Source of the DNA: Ceratothoa steindachneri
Taxonomy: Eukaryota; Arthropoda; Malacostraca; Isopoda; Cymothoidae
Length of the DNA stretch: 64,000 nucleotides
Assembly (NCBI GenBank): GCA_963969495.1
Contig: OZ018324.1
Coordinates: 143,878,355 to 143,942,354 of the forward strand
Direction of reading: 5' to 3'
This document shows positions 22,620-36,462 of the stretch, one piece after another. Within the stretch, counting starts at the first letter, position 1. The number at the start of each line of letters is the position of its first letter. The position numbers and the translations under genes were made by a program. The notes under the pieces were generated by a model that was not told where the DNA came from, ran no database searches, and saw only the letters and a list, made by a program, of their open reading frames with translations.

Positions 22620-23860
22620 TTTTCATTGCACTTCTGGAGCCATTTGTACTTTCCTTCGTTTAGTCCTTGTTGAATATCTACTTGTTTTAATTACCTTTGA
22701 AGTGGCATAGCGTCGCCTGCGCAGAGCTTTATGAGATCCTGAGTTTCGCACACCATTCCTTCTTTCTTGTTTAGATAATTTTTTTAGGGCTCTTCCACTT
22801 AAGTTTGCCATGTTTTCTTGTTTATTTGCTTTCTCGTTATTTGTTTCTTTCTTTTGGAGTTCTATTGATAGATTATTTTCATTCTATTTTATATTTCCAT
22901 TATTAGTATACTATCTGATGAATCTAGATTCACTTGGAACCACATTTATTTAATTATTTTTTTATTCCTAGTTAGTTTAAAGTGCTTGAGAAAGTACTTG
23001 AATTCTTATATTGGCAAAGTGAGCATAAAATATTCTACCAGTATGTTCGAGCCTAATCTGTGAGGTATAGGAATATTCGTTTTTGATTCTTTCATCAAAC
23101 TTATTGTGATTTTACCAGGTCTACATACTTGGCTTTTGTGTCCATTGTTTAGCTTGTGTTTTCTCACTTCCATTCCTTTTCGGGCAGCCGATTACTAAAG
23201 TTCAATGTGATCTTCACAATTTAGGCATTTTTTATTGGTGGAGGTGCATTCTCTCCATCCATATTCTTCTTAACATTCAGAACACCTATTATGTGTTACG
23301 TTACAATTACTTGCTTTGTGGGCTTTTATTGCATAGCAATGTAGCAAATTTGTTCGTTAATATATTATTCATTTTATCTATTTTCAGCAGGAATTCTCAT
23401 GTTGAATGACAGAAGTACATTTAGGGCGATCTTGCTCGACATTTCTGTCTTCGGGCTCACTACCTTCTATCTCATGATTGCATCTTTAATTACTCAATTC
23501 TTCCGATATGTCTGATCCTACTCATAGGCAAATTATTTCACTAATTTGTAAAGCGATTGCTGGATTGAGTCCTGTAATTCTCAAGGGTTTCTATTGCTTC
23601 TTGTGACACCAATCTTTCTGCGTCCTTTTCTTGATGGCAAAATGCTATGTATCCTTTGTGTTATATATTAGACTGCCGAGAACAATCTTTTTTTATCTGT
23701 GCAGTGTGTACAACTTAACATCTTCCTAGGTTTTCCCAGTTGGTCAGAGTACAAATCTTTTGCACTCCATCTACATTTTCTTTAGGCACCTAAGCGCTTA
23801 CCTTTGTTTTTCTTCCTTACTTTATTGTTTCTTTTCTCTCTCTTATAAAAGCTGTGTCCA
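22620..23860 (-). pseudogene. LINE-A ORF1 (gag-like)
   Basis: Contains TKGYIAFCHQEKDAERLVSQ near 23640-23580, matching PNGYIALCHKQEDLERLLAP in LINE-C and PNGYATICSTMGDVERLVSD in the 57-kb copy. Zinc-knuckle blocks follow near 23340-23200 (CYAIKAHKASNC, CSEC..YGWREC, CLNCEDH), and a C-terminal GKYKWLQ block near 22640 like GEYKWTYEG in the 57-kb copy. Broken by many stops. ORF1 proteins of this kind bind the LINE RNA. Confidence 0.7.
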
Positions 23861-23869
23861 AAATTATTA

Positions 23870-26800
23870 GGTTTTTTCTCTATTGGGAAGCTTCCTCTAT
23901 TTATTTTATTTCAATCTTTCCTACTCTACTTAGTCGCATAATCCTCAACCACCCTACCTAAATAGACCAAACCTTACCAGCAGTCCACAGTTGGTTTGAG
24001 GCTCGTTTCGATAACCGACACCCCTTTTATCGCCCACTAACACGGTCTCCGGCAGTGTTTCACTATACTCTACTTCAAACTATATCTCATAATTTGTCCG
24101 TGGTCGAGTTATGCTGTGCTAGCAGGTGAAATATTGCCCGAGATTAAAACTTGGGCGAAATACTTGAAGTAGAAAAAAGTAATACCACTATGTGTTAATA
24201 AGTCCGTCCTAGGGAGATTGAGATTTATTCAATCAGACCATGGATGATAAGTATCTATTCTTCCTCGAACTTGTTATTTATGCAAATTTTTTTTAAAGTT
24301 TTATACAATGCTATAAACTTTATTCGTACAAATCAGAATAAGTCCTTTTCTTATCCACATTGACTACATCTCACTATAAAAACAACCAACAGTAATATAA
24401 AGTCTGTTGACAAATATAGAGGCTAATGTAAAGCTTTCTCACCATGATTGTTACAGAAGATTGGATCAAACGCCTGTCACTCTGATCAGAGTTCATTTGA
24501 AAATGAGCTTTCAAATCCACTTAGGCTCACAAGCCGCAGCACGGATTCAAACAGGGAAAATATGTACCGTTTGAAAAGAGCAATCATTCAAAAGAGCAAA
24601 GCCCAAACTTTCACACTTACATTTCTTTACTTCTTTCACCTTCTTCGAAATACTGCTCACGATTCAAAGCTATTACGCAACCCCCACCGGATGCATTGTG
24701 CTTTCAAGAATTAAACCACGACTTTTCATCAAACCAAAGAGAAACGCATCAGAAATGGACGGATTTTCGGACCTCTTCAACGCATCACTGCAAATAGCCT
24801 TTATTTTCTTCTAATTCGCATTGCTCATTTTGTTTTTATTTTTAATATCTATTTTCCTGATAGTAAACATTATTGTGAAAAACTATGTATAACGATAGAT
24901 CTCAATAGATGTATCTCGACGAGATAGAGTGTAATCTATGCACTCATGATATGCGGTGGTTAAAGAATATTTCATGGGTAAAAATGCCTTGTACTTTTTT
25001 CTGCATATACTTCAGGTCTATTGGAAGAAAAATTATCACAGCCAAGATCATCCTTTCCTATCTGATTTAAGTGTAATGCGCCCTTTAAAGATACGTTGGT
25101 TTTTAAATTTTCCCCTCGAAATTAACAAATTAGACCCCTTTTCACTTTACCTAGAAGTTTGAGGCACTTGTTTGTGTAAATATGCTTTGATTACATTCTT
25201 AATCCTGCATTAATCCTGGGATAATCCAGATTGTTGCTACATTCATTGCTTTGCCTTACTGGATTCCATTAGGAATCAATAAAGATGACCAATATCTATA
25301 GACGCCCCATTGAACTTGTACATGCCGTTTACTCCCACAACTGATAATATTGCTACGGTTGTGTTCTACTGTTTTAAGTTATCTAATAACTGAAATAAAT
25401 TTAAATTCAACCCCCACGAGAACAAATCTTCCTTTGTTTGGTAGATTCATTGTTTTAAATTTTTTATCCTTATTTTTAACTAATGCACCCCTAATCAGTA
25501 TCGTTTCAGTTTCAGGTCGGATAAATTTTTTGAATCCATTATGACAATCCATCTCAAACTCTAGAGGACTTTTGTGCTGAGTTCCAATTACAGTTGTCAT
25601 GTAATCCTGATGTGTATTAGAATATGACTTTAATGGTCTAATTATAGCCACTTATGAACTCTGCTTTATAATTTAGCTGGATTACCCACGGTATCGTCGT
25701 GTCCTCCTTTGTTGCAATGGGGATGTCTAGTTTCCGGCTTAAGGAAATTATCTCGCGTTTCGAGGCTGTTAAAGCTTGTTTAATCTTTCTGATCTTAGTT
25801 TTTATTTGATCTATTGCAGTGGAAAGCTATAGTTTAAAAGACTGTTTGAAGACAATCAATAATTGCAGATACATTGAGCATTATTGCTAATTAGAACTTA
25901 ACTTTCCCTGTTAAAGGAAAATGCGAAAGTAAAACATTGAATCTTTATCAGCGACCTCGTGTATGCAGGTAGAACATAGTATTACCAAAAAAATAAACGT
26001 TATTACCGGATTATTAGAAATTCAACGGGAATGATACCTTCTCTCTCACCAAATGGATACTTTTTTTAAACCCTCTTGATATATTTATCTAAAATACTAA
26101 CAAATAAATAATTTTCTATATTCGAATGTAGGTACGGTCCTATCATTCTACATTTAAAGGTTTGCCAAATCACAAAAGACGGACCATAATATCATAAGTA
26201 AGAAATTTGTCTCTTGAGTGCAGTAATTTTATTCTTTATCAGGAACACGGAAAGGGAAGGGAAGGCTCGCAATCAGAAGTAAAAAAGCAGTTGGAGTGCT
26301 GTTTAACAATGTCAATAAATAAGATACAAGAGAAATTTTATGAAATATGATCTGATTGTGAAAGAAAAATCATGAAAGAAGTGTAGTGTTGTGAAAGGAG
26401 AGATAATAAGAAAATAAAAATTAGAAAATATTATTGAAATGTTACTTAACACGAGAATAGAAAAGGCATGACAGATATATTGTACAAAAAAATATATGAA
26501 GTGCAATTCGGGGCACATAAGTTGGTAAGTGCTCAATATCATTCATTTGAAAAAAATGGCAAATGAGCCTATTTTCATTCAGTAACGCTTAAATAAGGCA
26601 AAAAAGAACGAAAGCGAAGTAAATGCGAAATAAATTGAATGAAAAAAAATAATGCAATTAACTATAACTAAAAGTTCAATAACAAAACTCATTGAACGAA
26701 ATGTCGAACAGGGATGAGGCATTATAAATCTCAAGAGTGATGGCTTATGTGTAATAGAGTGCAGTGACTGAAAAGATGCATTGGGTCGAGGAAAATGGAG

Positions 26801-27297
26801 TGCATTGACTGAAAAGACGTATAAAGTCGTGGAAAAAAGAAATTTCAATTGATTTCATTTCACAAAAATTTGTTAAGAAGATTCTGCAAAGTCTCGTATT
26901 GAATATAGGTTGGCCTCGGCCGAAAAAGTAAACGAAAGGCCTTATATCATTGCCATTTTGAATATCCACAGCATGCGTTCTGTTTCTCATAAGAGAGATT
27001 ACCAAACGCTTTTTCTCCTCTCGTTACAGAAAGCTTAACATAGATAGGAAAAGGAAATAACAGACAATTTATACGCACACACACTTTCACAAAGATACAA
27101 ACTCGCGCAATGAAGGCAAAAACCAACTGCGGAGTTTGAATTGTGTTATGCTTTGCTCCGCCATATTCTCCGCAATTCGTCGCATTCTTGTGAAGGCAGG
27201 AGTTTATTTCGTGAGACGTACTTTTAATTCTTGGCTATAAGACATAAGCTTAACTAATCTCGCTCCTGAACTGTGCTTTTGCCTTTTACCTCAAATT
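23870..27297. other. Mostly non-coding AT-rich DNA
   Basis: No family recognised. 24448-24714 (+) and 25379-25651 (-) are open for about 90 codons but show no motif. 26312-27005 holds overlapping short ORFs of F/S/I-rich content typical of AT-rich non-coding sequence. Confidence 0.5.
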
Positions 27298-27308
27298 GGG
27301 GGGGGGGG
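27298..27308. repeat. G11 homopolymer
   Basis: Eleven consecutive G in AT-rich flanks. Confidence 0.9.
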
Positions 27309-30276
27309 CACGAGAGGCTTCCCTTACATGGCGCTGTAGAGTGTTCTTCTTGTGTTCAAATACTTTTTAATTAAATCCTTGACCTTTTCCACCCTTTCGT
27401 GTTCCTCTGAAATAACTGCAGCTCACGCAATCACAATTACTGCTTGAGGTTCATGCGCTTTCTTGGTTAGGGGAAAAAATTGTAGGGGCTTTAGCACTTA
27501 TGTGCAGACATTTATAAGTCATGTCTGGTTCAAGTACACGAGAGCATTCAAAATATGTCAAGTTTTTCCCGTTGTTTTCCTGATTTATTGGTGTATTTTT
27601 GTCATTTAATTTCATTTTTCTTCTGCTTATTTTGATTGCGATCTTGCTTTAGTTTGGTAGTGACATAACCTAGATATACGTCTTTCTTTTTGTATTTGCA
27701 TTAACTGAATTCTTGATAAGAATCTTTGCATAGTTGAATTCTATTCTCTGAAGAAATTCAAAATTTTTTCTACTACATTATGTTTACATTTATTTTAATC
27801 CAAATGTAGCAAAAAATATAGATTTTATCACAAATAATTAAGGTGTAAGTTAGGGTAAGTAAAAATTGGAGTGATACATCAGCTCACTAGAAGAGAGTGG
27901 AAACTATCACGTTTGTTATGGATCGAGAATGCATACAACTTTTGTAAGCCAACCTCTATTCTCTAACAATGTTACAGATTCAATTAAGAGTGTTGTACCA
28001 CACACATCTTTGTTAATGTCAGATATATACATTCCATGAACGACAAAAATAGACAAGTTTCTTACTTTAGAATGGACTAATGGAAGAGAGTTCGAATACG
28101 TTAAACAATTTTAATTTTTCTGCTTTTATAAGCGAAATCCAAAGTACATTCTTGGCCAAATATTTTTAGATACCTAGAATTTTTCTTATTCTTAGGATAT
28201 GTCTCTGAAAATGTTATAAGTTTGTAATAAAAATACAATCTTCCTTATAACATTTTATAAATATTTAAAAAGGCGATGCTATTGAAATGTATGAAATCCA
28301 GTTATCAGATAGTTACAGTTAAAATGTCCTGATATAACACATCATATTTGTTGATAATATGATATTTCATTTTGTTAAATTTCGCTTCCACATTTTGTCA
28401 AGGAGCCCACTGATCCAACAGAAGCAGGTGCTCTCTCTCGGGTCGGCTTTTCTACCTCTTTTAAATCTGACACTATCATTTTTGCGCCTGCATTGACCCA
28501 CCACAGGGTGAAAGAGGCTGTTAAACGTGTTTAAAACACACATCCAGCCGCTTAATATCAAACCAGTTAATCCCTTTTTATACAGAAGTTGAAGATGGTA
28601 AAAAAAATTGCATACGGTTTACTGTCCTTGCGAGAATAAATTCTGCCTTATCCAAATATGAAAGAAGAATTTCCCTTCACTCAGATTATAAAAAGGATTT
28701 ATATAAGAAACAAGCGGAAATTGCGCTTCGCAGGCAGACCTTTGGTCAGTGGCTAACGATTTTGCTTTAAAAAAATATATGTTTACAGTTCATATCTCCT
28801 ATTAATTTACTCTCGGTCTATTTTTTTGGAGATTTATACTTATTTCCTAAGCCTAAAGTCACGAAAATCTTTTATCGAAGTTTTTTGTAAATAAGTAAAA
28901 ACAATCCTTGCAGCTCTTTTTCCCCCATCTAAATTTGCTTTTATATACGAAAAATAAAGCGCCATGAATTAATTTTAATACATTTTCTGAACTTTATGAT
29001 TTGTAATTAATTTTGTTTTAAAAAGTTACAAAATATTCGATAATGATATTTATTGGATAAAAGCTTCAAATATACAAAAAATGAGAACTGCGGACTGGTT
29101 TTCGAACTGTAAACAAGATATTAAAAAGAACTTGGATAAAAGCCTCAAATATACTTAGCGGAATCACAAACTAAAATTCAAACTGCTCAAAAAATTGCCT
29201 TTAGAAAATATATGGTTATGGATAAAATTTTAGTATTTTCAATACTGAATAAAATTCTACAACTTTGTTACATTTTTAAATAAAATAGAATTTTAGAATC
29301 TAGATAAGTAAAGACCATTAAGGCCGCCTAATTACTATTTTCATATCATCAAGGTCCATTCTTATGCTATAAAACGTTGGCAATACTTTGCCATAACACA
29401 TGACTCACATTCAAGCTTAGAATACCCCAAAAAACCAATAAACTAGGATAAACAAATTCAAAAACACTTGAAGAGAAAATTTAAAAGAACCATTGGTCAA
29501 GTTTTTGCGATATAAATGGTTATTAGAGATCTAATAAAATGGTTAAAACAGAAGTTCCCTTTCGAAAAATTAACCTTTGGAATAGCATCTTTTAAAACCT
29601 GGTAATTAAATTGATAATCAGCACTCAGATACGAATTACCGGATGATTCCTCCTTTAAGTTTCTTCTTGTATTCTTTTATTTCATTTTCCATCGATTATT
29701 TTTATTCAGTTATTGTAGAGCTAAGTGATGAAACGACATAATTCCAATCTAGTCAATCAAGGTAAGTCTGACAAAAACTTTGTTGTCTTTTAAAAGACCT
29801 CTTTTTGCGCATTTAATCATCAATGTGTATCCTACGCTAATATCAACATTATTTAACCTTTTTTGGATAGCCTAACAGGTTTTGTAGTAAAGCTCTTACA
29901 TTTGTCTTCTCTTATAACAAAACTTAAATTCTCCTTATAATATTAATTACATCTAATTTGTTTTAATAATTATTGTCCGTTTTTTCAACCCCGATCGGAA
30001 TTTTTCGATTTTTCTAGATAGAATCTGGATATAATTTGACAAACTTTCCTTTATTTCACATTTAAATTAGTTTTATTTTTATCAAATACACGATTTTTAT
30101 AGCAATTTTTATTTGAGTTTTATTCACATGTAAAGATAATGCTGGTAATTTCTCACGACATAACTTTTACTGACCTGTATATACAAAGTTGTATTGATCA
30201 TATTTAAAAGCAAATCTTGTCAGTTTCTTCATGAAAAATTTGGTAAGTAATCATCCAAATAATTCTAGAGAATATA
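27309..30276. other. Non-coding AT-rich DNA
   Basis: No coding homology found. 28367-28561 (-) is a GC-richer island with a 64-codon ORF of unknown nature. The rest has no visible gene. Confidence 0.55.
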
Positions 30277-31516
30277 CCGAGTTTAACAGAAGGATCTTTT
30301 GCAACTCGGTTTGTTTATCTGTCGAGAGGTTTACATTTGTCATATAAAAAGTTTCGACAAACAAAATTAAAGATTCACTTTTCCAGCATGAATCTTTAAA
30401 ACGTCTTTTCTAATATTTGCGAGTGTGTCGTGATTGAAGTGAAAAAGGATCGAAATCTCTACTCTTTTCCGTGCGTACCACAACAAGTCCAATATCGCCA
30501 AGGGGCTTAATGTCAGCCGGATGACTGTCAACTAAGTAACTGAGAGGATCAGGAACGGGGAAGACCTGAGAGATCAACCTCGTTCATGCAGACCTCAACT
30601 TGTCGACCATTTGGCCCTGAAAATGTTTTCTAAAATGCTCTGAGGCTTGAAATGAAAGTGCTTGCGAAGAAGAGAAACATATTGGTGGCCATAATGTCCA
30701 AGGACGAAATGTGGAGGGCGACAAGATCTTGAGGTGTGTAAAAGGCCTTAGCTCACTGAGCATATGCGATAACAACATCGAGAGCGCCGTCGTTGACTTC
30801 CCAAAGAAGTCATGGCAATCGAATTCTCATTTTTTTCTGATTAAAAACTTCCGAGTCTTTCTTTTATCAACAACTTTGAGCAGGACTTTAAGAAGTACGC
30901 TAAGTGTCAATGACTATGCTACCGGGCTCCCTTATGAGGTTTAGCATAGGAGCTTCAAATGACGTGAAAATGCCGCCAGTTCGCTTCCTGGCCATTTACA
31001 GGCTCATCATGGCTAATTATTTAGATATCTTTCCAAAGAATGTCCTTTTATGGGTGAAAAAGATCAGAAAGAAGACAGACTAAGTGTTATGGCAGGAAGG
31101 TACGCCATCCCACACGGGCAAGGTCATGCAAGAGTGGTTAGAGTTGAACATATGTAAGGTTCTTGTCGAAAGACTTTTTGGCCGCCGCAGTCAATTCCAT
31201 TGACTACAACTTGGGGGCGCATGTCACGACCAAGTGCCGCAAGCTTCGCCACAGTAACTTTAACGACCTGACGTCCTTTATACAATCGCATTTGGGCCAG
31301 CATGAGGAAGGATTTCATAGGTAATGTGTGCGAGGCCTTCAGTTCTCGCCTTGAGCGAGGGCTCACCACAAGGGGAAGCTTCATTGATTATATTACAATT
31401 TAAACACATATTTATTTGTTAAAACCATAAAAACATATCTGAATGAATCGGAACTATCAATCTTTCATTTGTTGACAGCGTTGTAATAAGTGTAACAGGA
31501 TTTTTGCAATGCACGG
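30277..31516 (+). mobile_element. mariner-type element relic
   Basis: Encodes a decayed transposase on the plus strand. At both ends a TA flanks related strings, CCGAG at 30277 and CACGG at 31512-31516 (reverse complement CCGTG), which may be the remains of terminal inverted repeats; this boundary is tentative. Length near 1.24 kb fits mariner. Confidence 0.6.
30440..31400 (+). pseudogene. mariner-type transposase
   Basis: Helix-turn-helix block NKSNIAKGLNVSRMTVN followed by RIRNGEDLRDQPRSCRPQL, then WVKKIRKKTD, QEGTPSHTGKVMQEWLELN (the usual QxDxAPSHT with the catalytic Asp changed to Glu/Gly), a block FLSKDFLAA with NSIDYNLGAHV (third catalytic position), and CRKLRHSNFNDLTSFIQ at the C-terminus. 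Many frameshifts. The HTH and this catalytic series match the group of mariner-like transposases common in crustaceans and insects, a lineage different from the 20.9-kb element. Confidence 0.75.
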
Positions 31517-31519
31517 TAA

Positions 31520-34500
31520 ATTATTTGCCCATTTCAAATTCTGTGATTAGGTTTGGTCGAATATGTTGGATTCTAATGTTCTAAATGAGTTTTTATTTTA
31601 TTTTCATTTGAACAGTATTAATCTCTTCATTGTACACTTCTTTTCACATTATATATATAATTAATATTTGAAGTTAAATGTATACAAACCTGATAAAAAA
31701 TGATGCTTGCATCTTCTTTAATACTCTTAACAACTCACAGCCTAGACCGGCTAACGACTGAACCTCCGTTATATAGCTACTCCTCTTTTGTTTTCCCAGT
31801 ATCTAAATGCCACACTTTTTCATTATATTTGCAAAAGAATGAGGCTGAGGTAGAGCATAAGCAAACATACTTCTATAAGAAAATATTTTCATTAAAAACC
31901 CAATTTCCTTTATGAAAATTTATAATGAATTTATTCATATAGGCCTAAAATTGAACTATGGAGTTATGGAGGTGATTAAACTCTTACAAATTATTTAAAT
32001 AATTTTGAAGATTAATAAAATACATAATTTTGTCATTGTTCACTTTTAAACCAAACTTTCTCATTGCCGATACCACACCCTGTTTAGAAAGGATGAGGGT
32101 TGGTTGTAGGGTGAAGATACCTCAATCATAAAATGAAACAAGGGTAAAAATAATCATTAGTGGTTACAGACACCTAAAAGTGATAAACTAAGCTACATTT
32201 TTTTCCCTATGCCTAGATTCCTTATTAAAATTGCATTGAAAAATTTAGGGATCACCTTGAAAATTAAACGTATACAACAAAATATATCTAAGAAAATGAA
32301 ATACCTATAAGATTCAGGAAATAATTTCCTCTATAAAAGGGAACCCATGTAAGTTTTTAAGAGAAAAGGCCGGAGGTTGCCTAATCTGGAGATACAGGGA
32401 TGAAAGAGGAAAGCTAGGATAAATGGGCAGAGGTTAGTAGCACATAAGAAGGTTCAGGGAGAGATGGAATAGCAGATCAAATATGAACAGCTTTGGGGAA
32501 AAATACGTATAAATAATGGTTTTATCGTAATTGTATTTGGCATTAGAGTTAAAGAGAGAACAATAAGAAGTTTGATTACTGTAGTTTGATTCGTTTTGTT
32601 ATCAAAATGGATTCGTTGGGTGTGTGGAAGAGATTTTAAAAGGGTGGTATATAACTGGGTGACACAAGTACATGAGTGAAAGAGAATTTCATTTTAAAGT
32701 GTAAAGTTCAGAACCTTTATTAATTCATATTCTCTTTCATAAATGAATAATGATAATAATAGCTATTACTTGTTTAATAATGACCTAGGTTTTCCGCATG
32801 CGTACACTAGTTTAATCAGTAACTTCCATTTAGTTAGAACTTTTAGCGGGGTTTTTTCTTAATGGATTTGGAGACAGAAGAATTCGACGGATTACTTTGG
32901 GATGGAGTTAGTAGCATTATCGTTTTGTGTTTCTCTCGCCAAGTTGAATAGTATCAATATGAGATTATCACTCATTCTTTTAATGATCACCTTTGTGCCT
33001 TTTTAAATAAAATCATTGGTTTGTGAGCGTTCTAGCTACCGAAGATACTAGAATGAAAAAAACACTAAAAACTTTATAAAATTAAAGCCCCTGTGGGTGC
33101 TGCTAATAACTGGATGGAGTACATCTATATTTTGCTTCTATATGCGTAAATAATCATACATACTGCCTACATAAATGTATAAATCGAAGTCTGTGACTGA
33201 TAACTTTCTGTTTGCATTAAATTGTATGTATTTCTGTTCCCTTTCACCTGGGAAGATTCCGTTCAACAATAACAACCTCTCACCGCCCACATTCTACAGT
33301 TACTCAGAAGCCTACAACAAGGCGCATGTGATATCACTAGTCAGTATCCTTTCAATCTAAGGTAAATCCCCGGAAAATGGATTAAATAGATAAGAATTTT
33401 AAATATTTTTACTAAGTATCCAGCTTTCAAATAAGTAGGAATAAGTAGATTACGGGGTGGGTTTTTTTTTAAGAATATATAATTCTTGAAGTGATGATGG
33501 AAGCGAGTCAATACAAGTCTTCTAAGGAAAGGTTTAGTAAAAATTTAATTAATTGTTTTATTCAAACAAACTCCGTAAACTGCTTCTTCCTATTCACATG
33601 AAAATTTTAAATCGTGTATCTGTAACTAATTGGAACATTTTGATTATTAATAAATATTGTGCGCGTTTGATGAATAAATGGTGTGCCCTATATTTGCCAC
33701 ATGCTGTAAATACAAAAACCTAATCAACCTTGGTTTTGTGCCTGATTTATATCATCATCTTTGTCTCTCTCTATAATTTCAAATATCTTCCTTTTCTTTA
33801 TAACTCTAATTTTAAACTTCAGCCTTGTTTTATCTGTCTGATTTGAAATATTAGCCTTGGTTTTCCCTTTTGATTGCGAATAATAACTTGGTTTTTCAAA
33901 AATGATTTCTTATCTGCCTTGTTTATAATTCATTTCAAATTTACATCTTTTCATACTTGATTTCAATACTCATTCGCTTTTTCATTAATTTTTAATATTA
34001 CCCTCGTTTTTCTCTCACTTGAAAGCCCCTAATTACGTCACTGTTTTAGAAAATTAAACATGTAATGGATACCTCTATTCATTTTGATTTAATCATTTCT
34101 ATTCTTACACTGTTTTGTTTCGTTATTATTGTTTTTTTATTATAATAAAATTATTTAATTTTTTTCTATATCTCTGTCTTTTCCATTTACGTGTTATAGC
34201 TATTTTCATCCCTGATGGTGTGTTTAGTTATTAATCTGGTTTTAGTTTAATTTTTAAACATAAATGAAATCAAGTTTTACAGGAAAATGCAAATTTCCTA
34301 ACTTTCCTCGCTAAATATTTCGAAATACTTTTTATAGTGCAAATAATTCGCTAAATCCTTCCTACTAAACGGGTATTTACTATTTACGAATAAAGATGTA
34401 AACAAATGCATTGCAGAAATAGGAGGAAATTTGTTTGTTATGCATTTAATTATTGGTTTAGGCAGCTCTGTTGTAGCTGGGAAGAGGTATGTTTCGAAGG

Positions 34501-35640
34501 AGCGAGAGAGAACATGAAATTCTGTTATCCAAAAGGTGAGATAAGGGACTATAAACAAATAGATGGAGGCAAATATAAGATGATTTGTCCTGTGAATCAT
34601 ACATGGTTGTCAAGGTCGTTTGCAAAGTGTAAGTTAAATAAGGTCTAACGCATAACATAGTTTATTGAGGCCTCTTTGTAGACTGAAACAGAAAGGCAGA
34701 GGAAAGCAAAATAAATGAGGAAATCGTTTTTAGAAAACTGAAAATCTGGGAAATACTAAAGAAAGGTTTTTCCAAGTTCTTGTTATAAATTAGACATCAA
34801 TTATATCAAAAAAGAGTTGTCGACCTTCCATTCAGTACCCATTCCACTTTACATCTTTCGTCTTTCTTTTTTCATCAGGCATCACTGAGGATAATTCTGA
34901 GCGTACAAATTACGTGCAATTTACATGCAAACATAATCCCTAATACGAGAAATCTTATTTCAAAGGCCCCACGAAGCGAAGTGAGGCAATCTAATGCAGC
35001 TAGGTAAATAAAGGTTCCTGAATTCATTTTTGATCTATTCACGTTTTTTGGTTCACATGAAAACACACTTAACTATGTAGATAGAAGCTGGAATTGTAAA
35101 ATGTCTGATTTTTCTCATAAATTCTCTGTTGTAACTACTCTCTTATCTTTACAACTATGGATCATTACAGAGATATGCATAGTTACGTGAATTAAACTTC
35201 AAATATATAGGGCAGAAAAAATTCCCTTGTCTAAACTTCTTTATTAAAAACAAAAGTGCTACTTGTTTAAACTCCCCTTGAAATATTGACGTATTTTTTC
35301 ACGGAAAAGTTCATTAATTCCATTTTTTACCCTCTTTAGAGAAGATCCTACAAAGAATGAAGCTAAGAGAAGCGTGTGATTGAAACTATGAATTCAGTGG
35401 AAAATTTTAAAACGAAGCAACTTGTTGAGGGAGAGAAAGTATGAGGGATTTGTTCAAATCCCTCAACTAATCAATTGACGTCTCTTATGACATAGAGATT
35501 GACCCCCACTTCCACTTGACCTAAGTAAAAACCCAACTAAGTGGAGTTCGGAAATAATGGAATATTCAACCTTCCATCTATACTCTCCTATCGAGTCACT
35601 TGCCTCCACTTCTCGTTTGGTGCCTTATTAAGTAAATAAT
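31520..35640. other. AT-rich non-coding DNA
   Basis: No recognised gene or repeat. 34406-34648 (+) is an 80-codon ORF with seven Cys, no family recognised; it overlaps an opposite-strand ORF. Confidence 0.55.
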
Positions 35641-36037
35641 TCAGAGACGAGTAAACTCGGGCATTTGCTCAAAAAAATGCTTATGCACTTTCATGAAGGC
35701 TTTCACCACATCCTCCCACAAGGTAGTATTCCTGACCCCAGTGCCCCTTTTACCCTTTTTAGAATAAATTTCTGAGTACCGTCTCACCTTTTTTCTGGTC
35801 TCAGGATACTTGAGCAGGCTATTCATCAACCAGTTTACATTCACTCATCCCTGAGTGTAGATGGGGACAGGACTTCACACTCCCTTTTGACTTCCGTTGA
35901 TGTAATTTTTTAACAAGTCTGCCCCCCCCCCCCCAAACTCCTCCGCTTCTTTCAACCCGTGACACCGACCGTCGACGGTCCTTTAGTAACCGGGCGGGAG
36001 AAGAGGCCGCAGTTGAGCACGCCGGACCTACCGGCAC
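35641..36037 (-). pseudogene. Unrecognised coding-like block
   Basis: Two overlapping minus-strand frames (36037-35819 and 35844-35641) read on with one frameshift; the second holds KYPETRKKVRRYSEIYSKKG and a helical WEDVVKAFMKVHKHFFEQM. The C13 run at 35922-35934 lies inside. No family recognised; possibly the end of a retroelement gag, which is a guess. Confidence 0.3.
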
Positions 36038-36108
36038 CCCAGGGACACACTACGGATCGGGCCTCCTGGTTTCCAATAAAATATAATGCGTAGTTTGCTT
36101 AGTGTTTT

Positions 36109-36350
36109 GTTTATTGGTCACATAATTAAACTGTTTTATTTGTAGACATATCCTATTTATTGGGTAACACATAAACCCTTTATTGTGTGAAGTATAAACA
36201 CTGTCACAAGGAAAAGATAAAACGCTTTATTGGGAAAACATAGCCGGTTTATTTGTAAAATATAAACCCTTTCTCGGATAAAGCACACATGATTTTATTG
36301 GAAAAGGCATAAACCGTTTATTAAGAAAGCATAAACATTTTATTGCTGTC
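36109..36350. repeat. 22-bp minisatellite, left segment
   Basis: About ten diverged units of the type TTTATTGGGAAAACATAAACC follow one another. The same unit recurs at 37284-37494, on the other side of the LTR-like block. Confidence 0.75.
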
Positions 36351-36462
36351 AAAATGAGAAAAATGGAGATCAGAAATAGAGAGAGAGATACGGAAAGAAC
36401 CCGCGATTGGCTTCTTTTTGAGGTAAATTCCGTTTGATAAGATGCCCTATAGCGAGCATAAT

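Larger units (their letters stand above)
18440..23860 (-). mobile_element. LINE-A: jockey-like non-LTR retrotransposon, split by two insertions
   Basis: Read on the minus strand, pieces of one LINE lie in the correct order: ORF1 with zinc knuckles (23860-22620), endonuclease part 1 (22430-22189), a mariner (22188-20901), endonuclease part 2 (20900-20455), a solo LTR (20448-19457), then the ORF2 linker and RT start (19450-18440). Across the solo LTR the reading frame continues without shift once the LTR and one duplication copy are discounted. The RT core and 3' end are missing. The order of events is LINE first, then the two insertions. Confidence 0.78.
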
